Under the pieces are notes generated by a model. That model did not search any database. It worked only from the letters and a program-made list of their open reading frames with translations, and was not told the DNA's origin. A program made the translations under genes and the position numbers. A stretch of 64,000 nt of DNA from an uncultured Eubacteriales bacterium. Its GTDB lineage: Bacteria > Bacillota > Clostridia > Lachnospirales > Lachnospiraceae. Shown here in pieces: positions 28,234 to 37,294 of this stretch; within the stretch, counting starts at the first letter, position 1; each line of letters starts with the position of its first letter. The stretch lies in NCBI GenBank assembly GCA_951800645.1, contig CATOIK010000011.1, forward strand, positions 17,533 to 81,532. Direction: 5' to 3'.

Positions 28234-29529
28234 TTATGAACCAAGCAGAGTGGGAAGGCCCATACTGATTGCCGGAATAAAGGTGATCAGCAGCAGGGTG
28301 ATGATCATGCACAGGTAGAATGGCAGGGTTGCCTTTACCACCTTCTCCATCGGCTCCTTGGCAACTGCAGAACCAATAAACAGAACTGCGCCTACCGGAG
28401 GAGTCAGAAGGCCGATACCACAGTTTAAGATTACCATGATACCAAACTGAATCGGATCGATGCCGATAGAAGTTGCAATCGGCAGAAGGATCGGAGTTGC
28501 AATCAGGATGATGGGAGCCATATCCATAATACAGCCCAGAACCAGCAGGATCACATTCAGCATCAGAGCCAGAATGATCGGGTTAGAGGTCATGCCGGTG
28601 ATAGCGTTTGCAGCCAGCTCCGGAACATGAAGCCTGGTCAGGCAGTAACCGAAAATGGAGGAGGTTGCAATCAGGATCAGCACGATGGACAAGGTGTCCA
28701 CGCAGTCGTCCAGCACTCTCCAAACGCCTTTCCAGTCAAGACCCTTGTAGATGAATACGCTGACAAGCAGGCTGTAGATAACAGCAACTGCTGCAGACTC
28801 AGTAGCAGTGAACACACCGCCTACTACGCCAAATACTACGATCAGAACAGCAGCCAAAGCCCAGAAAGAAACGCTCAGCTGTTTCAACAGATTCTTAATG
28901 CTGAAGGATTCCCCCTTGGGATAGTTGCGCTTCACGGAGATTATGTAGGAACCAATCATCAGGGAAGCTGCTAACAGTGCACCCGGAATGTAACCAGCCA
29001 GGAAAAGGCTGCCTACGGAAATGCCGCCTGCAGTGGTAGCATAAATAACCATGTTATGGCTGGGCGGAACCAGCAGACCCTCACAAGAGGAGGTGATGGT
29101 TACAGCCGTAGAGAAATCAGCGTCATAACCCTGATCCACCATCATCGGGATCAGAATGGAGCCTAAGGAAGCAGTATCTGCAGATGCAGAACCGGAAATA
29201 CCGCCGAAGAAGTAGGATGCTACGATATTAACCATAGCCATACCACCTCGCATCCAGCCTACACAGGAGTTAGCCAGAGCAATCAGCTTTTCAGAAATAC
29301 CGCCGGAGCCCATCAGACACCCCATGGTGATAAAGAACGGAACTGCCATCAGGCTGAAGGAGCTGATGCCTTTTACCATCTGCTGGCAGATCGTAGTCAG
29401 CGGAAGTCCCTGGCTTAACAGGCAAAGTACGGAAGAAAGGGCTACTGCGTATGCAATCGGGAATCGCAGAAATACCATTACGAAGAAACTAATCAATAAG
29501 ATGGCAATGGCCATTGTCTCAACGCTCAT
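28234..29529 (-). CDS. TRAP transporter large permease DctM
   Basis: 431 residues with about 12 membrane segments and the TRAP large-subunit patterns FLRFPIAYAVALSS, SGSASADTASLGSILIPMMV and PPSHNMVIYATTAGGISVGSLFLAGYIPG. It is the Na+-coupled transport subunit of a tripartite ATP-independent periplasmic-type system for organic acids. It starts four bases after dctQ and acts with it and a DctP binding protein. Confidence 0.95.
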   Translation of the reverse strand: MSVETMAIAILLISFFVMVFLRFPIAYAVALSSVLCLLSQGLPLTTICQQMVKGISSFSLMAVPFFITMGCLMGSGGISEKLIALANSCVGWMRGGMAMVNIVASYFFGGISGSASADTASLGSILIPMMVDQGYDADFSTAVTITSSCEGLLVPPSHNMVIYATTAGGISVGSLFLAGYIPGALLAASLMIGSYIISVKRNYPKGESFSIKNLLKQLSVSFWALAAVLIVVFGVVGGVFTATESAAVAVIYSLLVSVFIYKGLDWKGVWRVLDDCVDTLSIVLILIATSSIFGYCLTRLHVPELAANAITGMTSNPIILALMLNVILLVLGCIMDMAPIILIATPILLPIATSIGIDPIQFGIMVILNCGIGLLTPPVGAVLFIGSAVAKEPMEKVVKATLPFYLCMIITLLLITFIPAISMGLPTLLGS

Positions 29530-29532
29530 AGT

Positions 29533-30054
29533 TTACACTCCCTCCTTTTCAAATAATTCCTTTACATGATTGTAAAGAGCCTCTAACTCAAAGATCAGCA
29601 TAGCCACACCAGCCAGAGGAACCGGGAAATACATCCAGAATCGGGATACGCCAGGCATACTTACATAAGTCCCCTTAGAACCAATACCGGAAGCATACTT
29701 CCAGCCAACTACAATCATGATAACAGCCAGAACCAGTACTGCCACATCGGCTAATACATCCAGAAATTTCACTAATTTTTTCGGTAAATACGGATCAAAT
29801 GCAGTCATGCGGATATGCGCATTTCTGCGGATAGCCAGAGCGGCAGAAAGCACTGCCATGTAAGACATACAGGTCAGTACCACTTCTTCACTCCATGCCG
29901 GATCCGGAATAAACGGAATATAACGTCCTGCTACAGCCATGCTGGTAATCAGAATATCTGTAATCAAGAGCATCTTACAGATAAACATTACAACCTTGTA
30001 GGTTATGTCGTACGCAGGTTTGATCTTATCAATCTTTTCAAAAAGTGCTGACAT
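29533..30054 (-). CDS. TRAP transporter small permease DctQ
   Basis: 173 residues with four membrane helices (KVVMFICKMLLITDILITSM, WSEEVVLTCMSYMAVLSAAL, VAVLVLAVIMIVVGWKYA, FPVPLAGVAMLIFELEAL). WSEEVVL and RRNAHIRMTAFD are typical of DctQ. It is the small membrane subunit paired with DctM. It is separated from the first dctP by a hairpin with a T-tract, which should lower its expression relative to the binding protein. Confidence 0.93.
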   Translation of the reverse strand: MSALFEKIDKIKPAYDITYKVVMFICKMLLITDILITSMAVAGRYIPFIPDPAWSEEVVLTCMSYMAVLSAALAIRRNAHIRMTAFDPYLPKKLVKFLDVLADVAVLVLAVIMIVVGWKYASGIGSKGTYVSMPGVSRFWMYFPVPLAGVAMLIFELEALYNHVKELFEKEGV

Positions 30055-30075
30055 AATTAGTCCTCCTTAAAAAGC

Positions 30076-30108
30076 GGGCACAGATCAGGTAATCCTAGGT
30101 CCGTGCCC
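30076..30108 (-). terminator. Attenuating hairpin between dctP and dctQ
   Basis: GGGCAC (minus strand) pairs with GTGCCC and is followed by GCTTTTT. The dctQ ribosome site AAGGAGG begins two bases later, so this is probably a leaky terminator that sets the binding protein to permease ratio. Confidence 0.6.
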
Positions 30109-30151
30109 TTCTTTTCAAACCTTAACTCATTGTAATTGTTTCACAGATGGA

Positions 30152-31273
30152 TTATTTCATATCCAGAATCTGCTGATACAGGTCAGCCTGATCAGAGGTA
30201 TTTTCCTCGATAACAGCCTTACAAGCCTCCTGCCACGGAGCCTGATCCTCAACCTCAACTACGGTTACGCCGTCAGCCTTCAGCTGCTCCAGAACCTCGT
30301 CCTCTTTGTTCTGAGAGTTAGCGCGATTGTTTGCAGAAGCGAACTCACCAGCTTCCATGATGATAGCCTGCTGATCCTCGGTCAGCTTATCCCAAGCCTC
30401 GTCGGTGATGATAACCTGAACAGCGCCCAGGGTGTGGCCATCCAGTAACAGATGGGGAGCAACCTCCGGGAATGCGTTGGAGTAGTAGTTAGCGATCGGC
30501 TGCTCAGCAGCGTCAACTACACCAGTCTGCAGTGCGGAATACAGCTCGTTCATAGCAACTACAGTTGCGTTAGCGCCCAGACCAGCAACCATACCAGTCA
30601 TAACCGGGTCGTTGGAAACACGGATCTTTAAGCCTGCCAGATCCTCTAAGCCAGCTGCCGGCTCCTTGAAGAAGAAGTGACGGAAGCCTTCCTCACCATA
30701 CCACAGACCTCTTACGCCCAGGCCTAAGCCAACCGGCTCGGTCAGGAACTCATCTGCCAGATCGCTGGTAGCGAAGTTCCAGAAATGGTTGCGGTTAGCG
30801 AAGGTGTACGGGATGGAAAGAAGCAGGGACTTCTTAGCGCCGTAGCTGTTCAGTGCGAATGCAGAGATACGGGACATGTCGATGGTGCCGCCGCCGCCCA
30901 GCATGGTATCCAGAACATCGTTCTCAGAACCAAGAACACCGCTGGCCTGAACATCGATGGTGATCTTGCCATCAGACAGCTCTGCAACTTTTTCCTTGAA
31001 GTCGTTAGCCATCTGGCCAACAATGGTATCTAACGGGTTTACCTCTGCATATACCAGAGTAACCTCCGGCATATTAGCGGTGTCGTATTTGCCGGTTGCC
31101 TCAGCTGCTGCCTCGGTCTCTTCCTCAGCTGCTGCATCAGTCTCAGCCGGAGCCTCAGTTGCTGCCGGTGCTGCTGTGGTCTCCGGAGCCTCCGGGGTTT
31201 TTAAGCCGCAGCCAGCTAAAGAACCAGCTACCATTGCTGCACACAGTGCTGCACTTACCATTCTTTTTTTCAT
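30152..31273 (-). CDS. TRAP transporter substrate-binding lipoprotein (DctP family), first copy
   Basis: 373 residues from MKKRMVSAALCAAMVAGSLAGC, a lipoprotein signal with lipobox SLAGC. A 45-residue Ala/Glu/Thr-rich tether follows. The DctP fold shows VLGSENDVLDTMLGGGGTID, LKIRVSNDPVMTGMVAGLG and NELYSALQTGVVDAAEQP. The ATG at 31273 follows AAGGAGG; the frame continues 13 codons upstream but without a ribosome site. It heads a dctP-dctQ-dctM transcript next to a YesM/YesN-type two-component pair. Confidence 0.93.
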   Translation of the reverse strand: MKKRMVSAALCAAMVAGSLAGCGLKTPEAPETTAAPAATEAPAETDAAAEEETEAAAEATGKYDTANMPEVTLVYAEVNPLDTIVGQMANDFKEKVAELSDGKITIDVQASGVLGSENDVLDTMLGGGGTIDMSRISAFALNSYGAKKSLLLSIPYTFANRNHFWNFATSDLADEFLTEPVGLGLGVRGLWYGEEGFRHFFFKEPAAGLEDLAGLKIRVSNDPVMTGMVAGLGANATVVAMNELYSALQTGVVDAAEQPIANYYSNAFPEVAPHLLLDGHTLGAVQVIITDEAWDKLTEDQQAIIMEAGEFASANNRANSQNKEDEVLEQLKADGVTVVEVEDQAPWQEACKAVIEENTSDQADLYQQILDMK

Positions 31274-31349
31274 GATACTTTTTTCCTCCTTAAAAGTGTT
31301 TTTAGCCTGCACGCTTTACTCAGCGTCTTTATGCTGTCTTTATAATAAT

Positions 31350-31377
31350 ATAATATTTCAAAAATAGAAAGGGTAAA
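31350..31377 (-). promoter_or_regulatory. Promoter of the TRAP operon
   Basis: TTTACC (31372-31377), 16-base spacer, TATTAT (31350-31355). The -35 lies inside one arm of the inverted repeat at 31370-31407, suggesting direct control. Confidence 0.5.
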
Positions 31378-31407
31378 TTTTTGTGAATCATAGTATAATT
31401 TTACCCT
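31370..31407. promoter_or_regulatory. Candidate response-regulator operator
   Basis: AGGGTAAA (31370-31377) is matched by TTTACCCT (31400-31407), spaced by a 22-base AT-rich centre. This is about the spacing for a dimer of AraC-type domains on two helical turns. The neighbouring AraC-type regulator is the obvious but unproven ligand. Confidence 0.5.
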
Positions 31408-31435
31408 ATCTTAATTTTCTCTTTATACAAAACAT

Positions 31436-31472
31436 ACAGCGTCTGTCTGCAAGACACAGAATCAGGCGCTGT
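31436..31472 (-). terminator. Terminator after the response regulator gene
   Basis: ACAGCG(C)CTG pairs with CAG(ACAG)ACGCTGT, followed by ATGTTTTG on the minus strand. Confidence 0.55.
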
Positions 31473-31479
31473 AATGTCT

Positions 31480-32322
31480 TTATTTCTTAAACATTTCCTG
31501 CCGGTACTCGCTGGGACTTAATCCAGTGATCCGTTTGAATACCTTGGCAAAATAGTTGGCGTCGCTGTAACCTACGGCCCGCCCCACATCCTTTACATTA
31601 AAGGTAAGCTGAGCCAGCAGCTTTTTGGCCTCGTTTACCCGGTACTCTGTCAGATAGGAGGTAAAATTCTGTCCGAAGCACTGCTTGAACAGCTTGCAGA
31701 AATAAGCCTCCGAATAGTTCATCTGCCGGGACATCTCCTGCATGGAAAGATCCTCCATGTACTGTTTCCGGATGCACTCGTCAATCAGCTCCATTACATG
31801 GGAAAGTCTGGCTGCCTCTGTCTGGCCGTTCTCGTTCTCCGGTTCCTCCGGTTCTGTCAGGCCGGCTCCAACCGCCTCACTATGACCATGGGCAACTCTT
31901 TCCGGCTGGCCAGACTCTTTCCTGGAAATCCGCTCCTCCGTAATCCGCATGGCTTCTTCCAGCACCAGCATCAGTTCCCGTTCTTCGTAAGGCTTTAGCA
32001 GATAGTCCAACGCCCGCACAGTAATGGCCTTTTTGGCGTAGGAAAACTCATCGAAGGCTGTAAGGAAAATAATGCAGCAGTCCTTATCTGTCTCCCGGAT
32101 TTTCTCCGCAGCCCCGATTCCGTTGATGCCCGGCATCTCAATGTCCAGAATGGCAATCTGAATCTGCTTTTCCCTGTGTATTCGGATGGCCTCTCTGCCA
32201 TTTTCCGCCTGGTAAATCTCGCACTGTTCTCCCAGCCGGGCTTTCAAGATCTTACAGAGCACCGCCCGTTCAATCATCTCATCATCTGCAATCAGCAGAC
32301 GATAGATTCTGTCATCCTTCAT
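31480..32322 (-). CDS. Response regulator, YesN type (REC + AraC DNA-binding)
   Basis: 280 residues. The receiver domain (RLLIADDEMIERAVL, phosphoacceptor D in IAILDIEMPGINGIG, conserved K in LLKPYEERELML) is followed by a linker and an AraC HTH domain (LSMQEMSRQMNYSEAYFCKLFKQ, FNVKDVGRAVGYSDANYFAKVFKRITGLSPSEYR). It overlaps the histidine kinase gene by 11 bases. It most likely controls the adjacent TRAP operon, where an inverted repeat overlaps the promoter. Confidence 0.93.
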   Translation of the reverse strand: MKDDRIYRLLIADDEMIERAVLCKILKARLGEQCEIYQAENGREAIRIHREKQIQIAILDIEMPGINGIGAAEKIRETDKDCCIIFLTAFDEFSYAKKAITVRALDYLLKPYEERELMLVLEEAMRITEERISRKESGQPERVAHGHSEAVGAGLTEPEEPENENGQTEAARLSHVMELIDECIRKQYMEDLSMQEMSRQMNYSEAYFCKLFKQCFGQNFTSYLTEYRVNEAKKLLAQLTFNVKDVGRAVGYSDANYFAKVFKRITGLSPSEYRQEMFKK

Positions 32323-33808
32323 CGTCCTTTACCTCCTGCGGGATCATCATCTGCACCACGGTTCCGCAGCCGGCCCGGCTGTAAATCCGCATATCTCCGT
32401 CTTCGTATAAAATGTGAATCCGCTTGTAAATATTGCCCAGGCCGATGCCCACCTTTCCGGTGCGGCGGTCCTTTAAGGCTTCTTCCAGTTTCACTCTCTG
32501 TTCTTCTTCCATGCCCAGTCCCGTGTCTGCCACAGAAATCACCACCCGGTTATCCTTCTGCCAGATTTTCAAGTGGAGCCGTCCCCCCTGCTCTTTTTTG
32601 GACAGGCCGTGAATGACTGCGTTTTCCACCAGCGGCTGCAGGGTAAAGGCAGGAATAATGACCTTGGATCCGTCTGCCTGAATATCGCTGTCGTACTGAA
32701 TCCGGTGGCCAAACCGCATCTGCTGAATGTAGACATAATCCTGCACCACCTTCAGTTCCTGCTCCAGAGGCACAAATTGCTCCGAGGTCTTTAAATTGTA
32801 GCGGAACAGATTGCTCATACTGGTAATCATCTTTTCCGTAGTCTGGGCGTCCTCCAGATTTGCCATACAGCCGATCATGTTTAAGGTATTAAACAGGAAA
32901 TGGGGATTTATCTGGCTTTTTAAAAGCTCCAGCTGGGCAGAATCCAGCCGTTTTTCCATCTCCACCCGCTCCATTTCCTCCCGATGAAGCAGCTCGCTCA
33001 TCTCATTTTTTTCTTTCAGGGTGTTTATGTAGCCTTCTGTGGCGCGCTTCATCTTGTTATAAGAAGTAACCAGCTCTCCAAGCTCATCCCGGTTGGGAAT
33101 GGCTAAATCCTCCTCAGAAAAATCGTTCTGGGCAATCTTTCTGGAAGACTGTGCCAGACGAATCACCGGATTTAACAGGGTTCCCAGAAGGATCCGGGTC
33201 AGATAGATGGCGGCAATCATCATCATTCCGGAAAACAGCACAATCATATAGGGCATCCGCTCAAAGACAGGCACCTGGCTCTGGTAGGTGTTGTTTCCCT
33301 CTGCCAAGGTTACCTGCATCAGCCTTCTGGCATAATCCTGCAGATAGCTCTGCATATCATAAACCCGGTAAAGATCCTTGATAAATTCCATATCGCTGGC
33401 AGAGCGGGTAAGCAGCTGATCCCGTGCTTTGCTGTAGTTCTCGTAGCCGTTTTTCACATTCCAGGTTCTGGCGTAACGCTCCTCCCCAATCTGTACATAA
33501 TCAAAGGGCAGGGAGCGCAGGCACCGCTCCGTCCGGACACAGGACAGCACATACTCCTCTTTCAGCTCCTTAGTCCGCTCTCTCACATAGGATTCAAAGG
33601 CCCGCACCTCCAGATCCAGGGCCTCCTGGAAATCATTGCAGCGGGCATTGCTGTCTAAAATCTCATTAAAGTTTCCCAGAGAGAAATCCATTACCTGGAT
33701 GCTGAAGACAGCGGAAACAGCCATGATCAAAATGACCATGGCTGTGTAAAGACCAAATTTCTGTTTCAGGTTAATGGATAACCATACATTTCGTATGCGC
33801 TGGTACAT
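32312..33808 (-). CDS. Sensor histidine kinase, YesM type
   Basis: 498 residues. An N-terminal membrane helix (FGLYTAMVILIMAVSAVFSI) is followed by an extracellular sensor of about 150 residues, a second helix (MIVLFSGMMMIAAIYLTRIL), a HAMP domain and a coiled coil. The His_kinase domain has LLKSQINPHFLFNTLNMI with the phospho-His, and the ATPase has PLVENAVIHGLSKKE and GIGLGNIYKRIHILY. It senses an unknown external signal, possibly a ligand of the TRAP system. It begins 30 bases after guaB. Confidence 0.93.
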   Translation of the reverse strand: MYQRIRNVWLSINLKQKFGLYTAMVILIMAVSAVFSIQVMDFSLGNFNEILDSNARCNDFQEALDLEVRAFESYVRERTKELKEEYVLSCVRTERCLRSLPFDYVQIGEERYARTWNVKNGYENYSKARDQLLTRSASDMEFIKDLYRVYDMQSYLQDYARRLMQVTLAEGNNTYQSQVPVFERMPYMIVLFSGMMMIAAIYLTRILLGTLLNPVIRLAQSSRKIAQNDFSEEDLAIPNRDELGELVTSYNKMKRATEGYINTLKEKNEMSELLHREEMERVEMEKRLDSAQLELLKSQINPHFLFNTLNMIGCMANLEDAQTTEKMITSMSNLFRYNLKTSEQFVPLEQELKVVQDYVYIQQMRFGHRIQYDSDIQADGSKVIIPAFTLQPLVENAVIHGLSKKEQGGRLHLKIWQKDNRVVISVADTGLGMEEEQRVKLEEALKDRRTGKVGIGLGNIYKRIHILYEDGDMRIYSRAGCGTVVQMMIPQEVKDDEG

Positions 33809-33837
33809 AGAAATTTCTCCGGGTTCAGGTTCTTCGT

Positions 33838-35337
33838 TTAGTTATGGAGGTTGTTTCTCAGCATGACGTCATGGGCACCGCCTTCTACAATGCTGGTGGC
33901 AGATACCAGGGTAATCTTGGCCTTCTGCTGCAGTTCCGGAATGGTAAGGGCGCCGCAGTTGCACATGGTAGACCGCACCTTGCTTAAGGTCAGTCCCACA
34001 TTGTCCTTTAGGCTTCCTGCATAGGGAACCAGAGAATCCACGCCTTCTTCAAAGGAAAGCTTCTTATCTCCGCCCATGTCGTATCGCTGCCAGTTTCTGG
34101 CTCTGGCGCTGCCTTCGCCCCAGTATTCCTTCATATAGCTGCCGTTGATATTTACTTTCTTGGTGGGGCTTTCGTCAAACCGGGCAAAGTAGCGGCCCAG
34201 CATTATGAAATCTGCGCCCATAGCCAGCGCCAAAGTCACATGGTAATCGTGGACGATGCCGCCGTCAGAGCAGATAGGAACATAAATACCGGTTTCCCTG
34301 TAGTATTCGTCTCTGGCCTGAGCCACCTCAATCAGAGCCGTAGCCTGTCCCCGGCCAATGCCTTTCTGCTCTCTGGTGATGCAGATGGCGCCGCCGCCGA
34401 TTCCTACCTTTACAAAATCTGCGCCGGCCTCAGCCAGGTAGCGGAAGCCTTCCCTGTCTACCACATTTCCTGCGCCAACCTTGACAGTATCTCCGTATTT
34501 CTCCCGGATATAGTCGATGGTAATCTTCTGCCACTCCGTAAAGCCTTCGGAGCTGTCAATACAGAGCACATCTGCGCCGGCCTCAACCAGGGCAGGCACC
34601 CGCTCTGCGTAGTCTCTGGTGTTGATGCCTGCGCCGACCATGTAGCGCTTGGAGGCGTCGATCAGTTCATTCTCGTTCTTTTTATGGGTATCGTAATCCT
34701 TCCGGAATACCAGGTACACCAGATGCTGATCCTTGTCCACCAGGGGCAGACAGTTGATCTTATGCTCCCAGATTACATCATTGGCCTCTTTTAAAGTCAT
34801 CTCCTCATGGCCGTAAACCAGGTCTTCCAGCTTTGTCATAAAGTCGCCTACCCTGGTATCCAGTTCCATACGGCTGATTCGGTAATCCTTGTTGGTAACA
34901 ATGCCTAACAGCTTTCCGTTAGCGCTTCCGTCCTCCGTTACTGCAATGGTAGAATGGCCGGTCTTTTCCGTTAGCTGCAGCACATCTGCCAGGGTCATGT
35001 CCGGAGAAACATTGGAATCACTGACTACAAAGCCGGCCCGGTAGCACTTTACCTTCCGCACCATCTCTGCCTGCTTCTCCACAGTCTGGGAACCGTAAAT
35101 AAAGGAAAGGCCGCCTTCCTGGGCCAGAGCCACAGCCAGTTTATCATCGGATACGGACTGCATGATCGCAGAAACCATGGGGATGTTAATGGAAAGGGCA
35201 GGTGTTTCCCCTTTTTTGAATTTTACCAGCGGAGTCTTTAAGCTGACTGCCGAAGGAACACACTCCTTGGATGAATAGCCTGGAATCAGCAGATATTCGC
35301 TGAAGGTCCTGGACGGCTCCTGATAATAAAATGCCAT
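33838..35337 (-). CDS. guaB: IMP dehydrogenase, Tritrichomonas-type
   Basis: 499 residues from [12 protein letters not shown]. It oxidises IMP to XMP with NAD+, the committed step of guanine nucleotide synthesis. Two CBS domains (about 95-220) are inserted in the TIM barrel. The catalytic Cys is in [13 protein letters not shown], the mobile-flap Arg-Tyr dyad is in [10 protein letters not shown], and GGAHDVM ends the barrel. The protein follows the sequence pattern recalled for the Tritrichomonas foetus enzyme ([22 protein letters not shown]), unlike the usual bacterial GPGSICTTR. AGGAGG precedes the ATG at 35337. Confidence 0.93.
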   Translation of the reverse strand: MAFYYQEPSRTFSEYLLIPGYSSKECVPSAVSLKTPLVKFKKGETPALSINIPMVSAIMQSVSDDKLAVALAQEGGLSFIYGSQTVEKQAEMVRKVKCYRAGFVVSDSNVSPDMTLADVLQLTEKTGHSTIAVTEDGSANGKLLGIVTNKDYRISRMELDTRVGDFMTKLEDLVYGHEEMTLKEANDVIWEHKINCLPLVDKDQHLVYLVFRKDYDTHKKNENELIDASKRYMVGAGINTRDYAERVPALVEAGADVLCIDSSEGFTEWQKITIDYIREKYGDTVKVGAGNVVDREGFRYLAEAGADFVKVGIGGGAICITREQKGIGRGQATALIEVAQARDEYYRETGIYVPICSDGGIVHDYHVTLALAMGADFIMLGRYFARFDESPTKKVNINGSYMKEYWGEGSARARNWQRYDMGGDKKLSFEEGVDSLVPYAGSLKDNVGLTLSKVRSTMCNCGALTIPELQQKAKITLVSATSIVEGGAHDVMLRNNLHN

Positions 35338-35374
35338 GTTGATTGTCCTCCTGTTTCTGAAAACTGTTACTTTT

Positions 35375-35403
35375 ATTGTATCCATTCATCAGGCGGAACG
35401 CAA
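35375..35403 (-). promoter_or_regulatory. SigA-type promoter of guaB
   Basis: TTGCGT (35398-35403), 17-base spacer, TACAAT (35375-35380). No purine riboswitch fold was seen in the 38-base leader. Confidence 0.6.
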
Positions 35404-35452
35404 GTACAAAATCACAGTTCCTTTCAAGATTTATCAAATGGCCCTAAAAGGC

Positions 35453-36313
35453 TCACAACCGGGCTTTTAGGTTTTCACAAAGCCAGGGAATCTTGGATTC
35501 AAACTCTGCGCCGTACCAGCGGGGCGCTGCGGAACCTGCTGTAATCTCAATACACTCCACCACATAATCTGCAGCCAGCGCCAGGGCCTCTCCCATGGAA
35601 AGCCCCCGCATCAGACCGCCGGTAAAAGCAGAAGAAAAAATATCTCCGGTGCCGTGATAACTCTGGGCGCATCGTCTGGTAAAGTAGGAAAATTCATTTC
35701 CGCCCTTATCCCGGTAAACCACTCCCAGCTTTCCCGGCTCATAGCTTACCCCTGTAAGCACTGCCGTTTTGCATCCCAGCTTTAATAAGCCGTCCAGTAA
35801 ATCCTGAATGTAGCTTTCATCGTACTCCGTCCGGTAAGGCAGGCCGGTTAAAAGACTGGCCTCCGTAATGTTTGGCAAAATGATGTCTGCCTTGGCGCAG
35901 ACCTTTGCCATCTGGGCCGGAAAGGCTGAGTCAAAAGCTGCGTAAAGTTTTCCGTTATCTGCCATGGCCGGATCCACAATAATCACATTAGTTTCCTCTG
36001 AAAGCTCCTGACCGGCTTTTTTTCGGAACTTATCAAAAAATCCGCAGACCTGGCGACACTGCTCTGCAGACGCCAGATAACCGGTGTAAATGCCGTCAAA
36101 CCCGATTCCTTCCCGCTGCCAGGCTTCTGAGATCGGCTCAATCTGGTCAGATAGGTCCTTACAGGTAAAGGTTTTAAACATAGTATGGGTAGAGAGTACC
36201 GCCGTAGGCAAAATCCCGCACTCTACTCCCATAGCGGAAATAATCGGCAAAGCCACCGTAAGAGAACAGCGGCCCACGCAGGAAATATCCTGTAATGTGA
36301 CAATTCGTTTCAT
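35453..36313 (-). CDS. Pyridoxamine/pyridoxal kinase family protein
   Basis: 286 residues with the ribokinase-like fold of PdxY/PdxK. Motifs are VTLQDISCVGRCSLTVALPI (substrate and Mg region), DPAMADNGKLY, TNITEASLLTG-type (LPNITEASLLTGLPY) and the anion hole GTGDIFSSAFTGGLMRG with the catalytic aspartate. It likely phosphorylates pyridoxal, pyridoxamine or pyridoxine in vitamin B6 salvage. AAGGAGGG precedes the ATG. It stands alone after the spoIIQ terminator. Confidence 0.9.
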   Translation of the reverse strand: MKRIVTLQDISCVGRCSLTVALPIISAMGVECGILPTAVLSTHTMFKTFTCKDLSDQIEPISEAWQREGIGFDGIYTGYLASAEQCRQVCGFFDKFRKKAGQELSEETNVIIVDPAMADNGKLYAAFDSAFPAQMAKVCAKADIILPNITEASLLTGLPYRTEYDESYIQDLLDGLLKLGCKTAVLTGVSYEPGKLGVVYRDKGGNEFSYFTRRCAQSYHGTGDIFSSAFTGGLMRGLSMGEALALAADYVVECIEITAGSAAPRWYGAEFESKIPWLCENLKARL

Positions 36314-36377
36314 ATGCTAAGCCCTCCTTAACATGACAATCTCATGTTGTGTCATTCCTATGGAAGGTATCATAGCA

Positions 36378-36432
36378 AAAAGTGGACTGTTTTAAAATGT
36401 CCATTTGTCGCATTTTAAGCCAGTCCACTTTT
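36378..36432 (-). terminator. Strong terminator after spoIIQ
   Basis: AAAAGTGGACTG pairs with CAGTCCACTTTT, with an inner AAAATG/CATTTT stem, then TTGC on the minus strand. Confidence 0.8.
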
Positions 36433-36455
36433 ATTGTGCTTTGCTGTCTATTGTC

Positions 36456-37247
36456 TTACTCCAAATAATCCAGCGGGTCCATGGTCTCTCCCTGATGACG
36501 CATTTCCAGGAAAATATTGCTGCCTTCTATCGTGTAATACTTGGTAGGTTCGGCCACATAGCCCATCAGTTGGCCCTTTTTCAGGTACTCTCCCGCTACG
36601 GCACTGACTTCTTTTAACTGTCCGCAAATCAGGGAATAGTCGTTGCCCAAATCCAGCGTCACATAATTGCCGATTTCCTCGTTAGAGCCGGTTTCCACTA
36701 CCCTGGCATTAGCCGGAGCATAGACCGGGTCGCTGACTTCACCCTGAATTACCAGGCCGGGATTGCATTTATACTGATCCAGCGTGGGGAAATAAATGGT
36801 AGATTCCATGCTGTAGTCCAGCAGAATATTCCCCCGTACCGGCCAGGCCATTTTGCTGGTATCTGCAAAATCCAGTACCAGAGCAGTAGCTGCATCCAAG
36901 CCGCTGCCTACAGCCTTTGCATCTTCCCTGGCGCCAGCCACTTCATAGGCGTCCTCTGATACTACCGTATCCGGGCTGCCCTCCGCCAACTGGCTCGCCA
37001 GTTCCTCTTTTGTCTCTCCCAGGTCAGACTCTTTCAGATTGGAATTTCCTGCAAGGGGAGCATCAAACTCCGTATCCTCCGCCAGAAAACCTCCCTGCCC
37101 CTGCATATCCACATAGGGGTTCTGCTCCTGTCCGTTTCCTCTTTGAATGGTTACGATACCTGCCGCAGCAACTATAGTCAGCAGGCCCAGCACCAACATG
37201 ACAAGGAATAGTTTGTCCTTGAACATCTGATTGATTTTGTCTTTCAC
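36456..37247 (-). CDS. spoIIQ: SpoIIQ-like degenerate M23 (LytM) protein
   Basis: 263 residues: a short cytoplasmic tail, one membrane helix (LFLVMLVLGLLTIVAAAGIV) and an extracellular LytM-like domain at about 150-262. SpoIIQ in the forespore zips to SpoIIIAH during engulfment. The metal-binding motifs are replaced: CNPGLVIQG where HPGxDI is usual and NIFLEMR where HLHFE is usual, so no peptidase activity is expected. The start is GTG after GAGGTGAT. The position directly after spoIID supports the identity. Confidence 0.8.
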   Translation of the reverse strand: MKDKINQMFKDKLFLVMLVLGLLTIVAAAGIVTIQRGNGQEQNPYVDMQGQGGFLAEDTEFDAPLAGNSNLKESDLGETKEELASQLAEGSPDTVVSEDAYEVAGAREDAKAVGSGLDAATALVLDFADTSKMAWPVRGNILLDYSMESTIYFPTLDQYKCNPGLVIQGEVSDPVYAPANARVVETGSNEEIGNYVTLDLGNDYSLICGQLKEVSAVAGEYLKKGQLMGYVAEPTKYYTIEGSNIFLEMRHQGETMDPLDYLE

Positions 37248-37265
37248 CGTTTATCACCTCGGTAC

Positions 37266-37294
37266 TATTCTTACCAAAGTGACGGCCGTTATTC
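37266..37294 (-). promoter_or_regulatory. Possible SigF-type promoter for spoIIQ
   Basis: GAATA (37290-37294), 14 bases, GGTAAGAATA (37266-37275), close to the forespore consensus GYATA-N15-GGnnAnAnTR with one mismatch in the -35. It overlaps the spoIID stop codon. B. subtilis spoIIQ is SigF-controlled, which fits. Confidence 0.4.
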
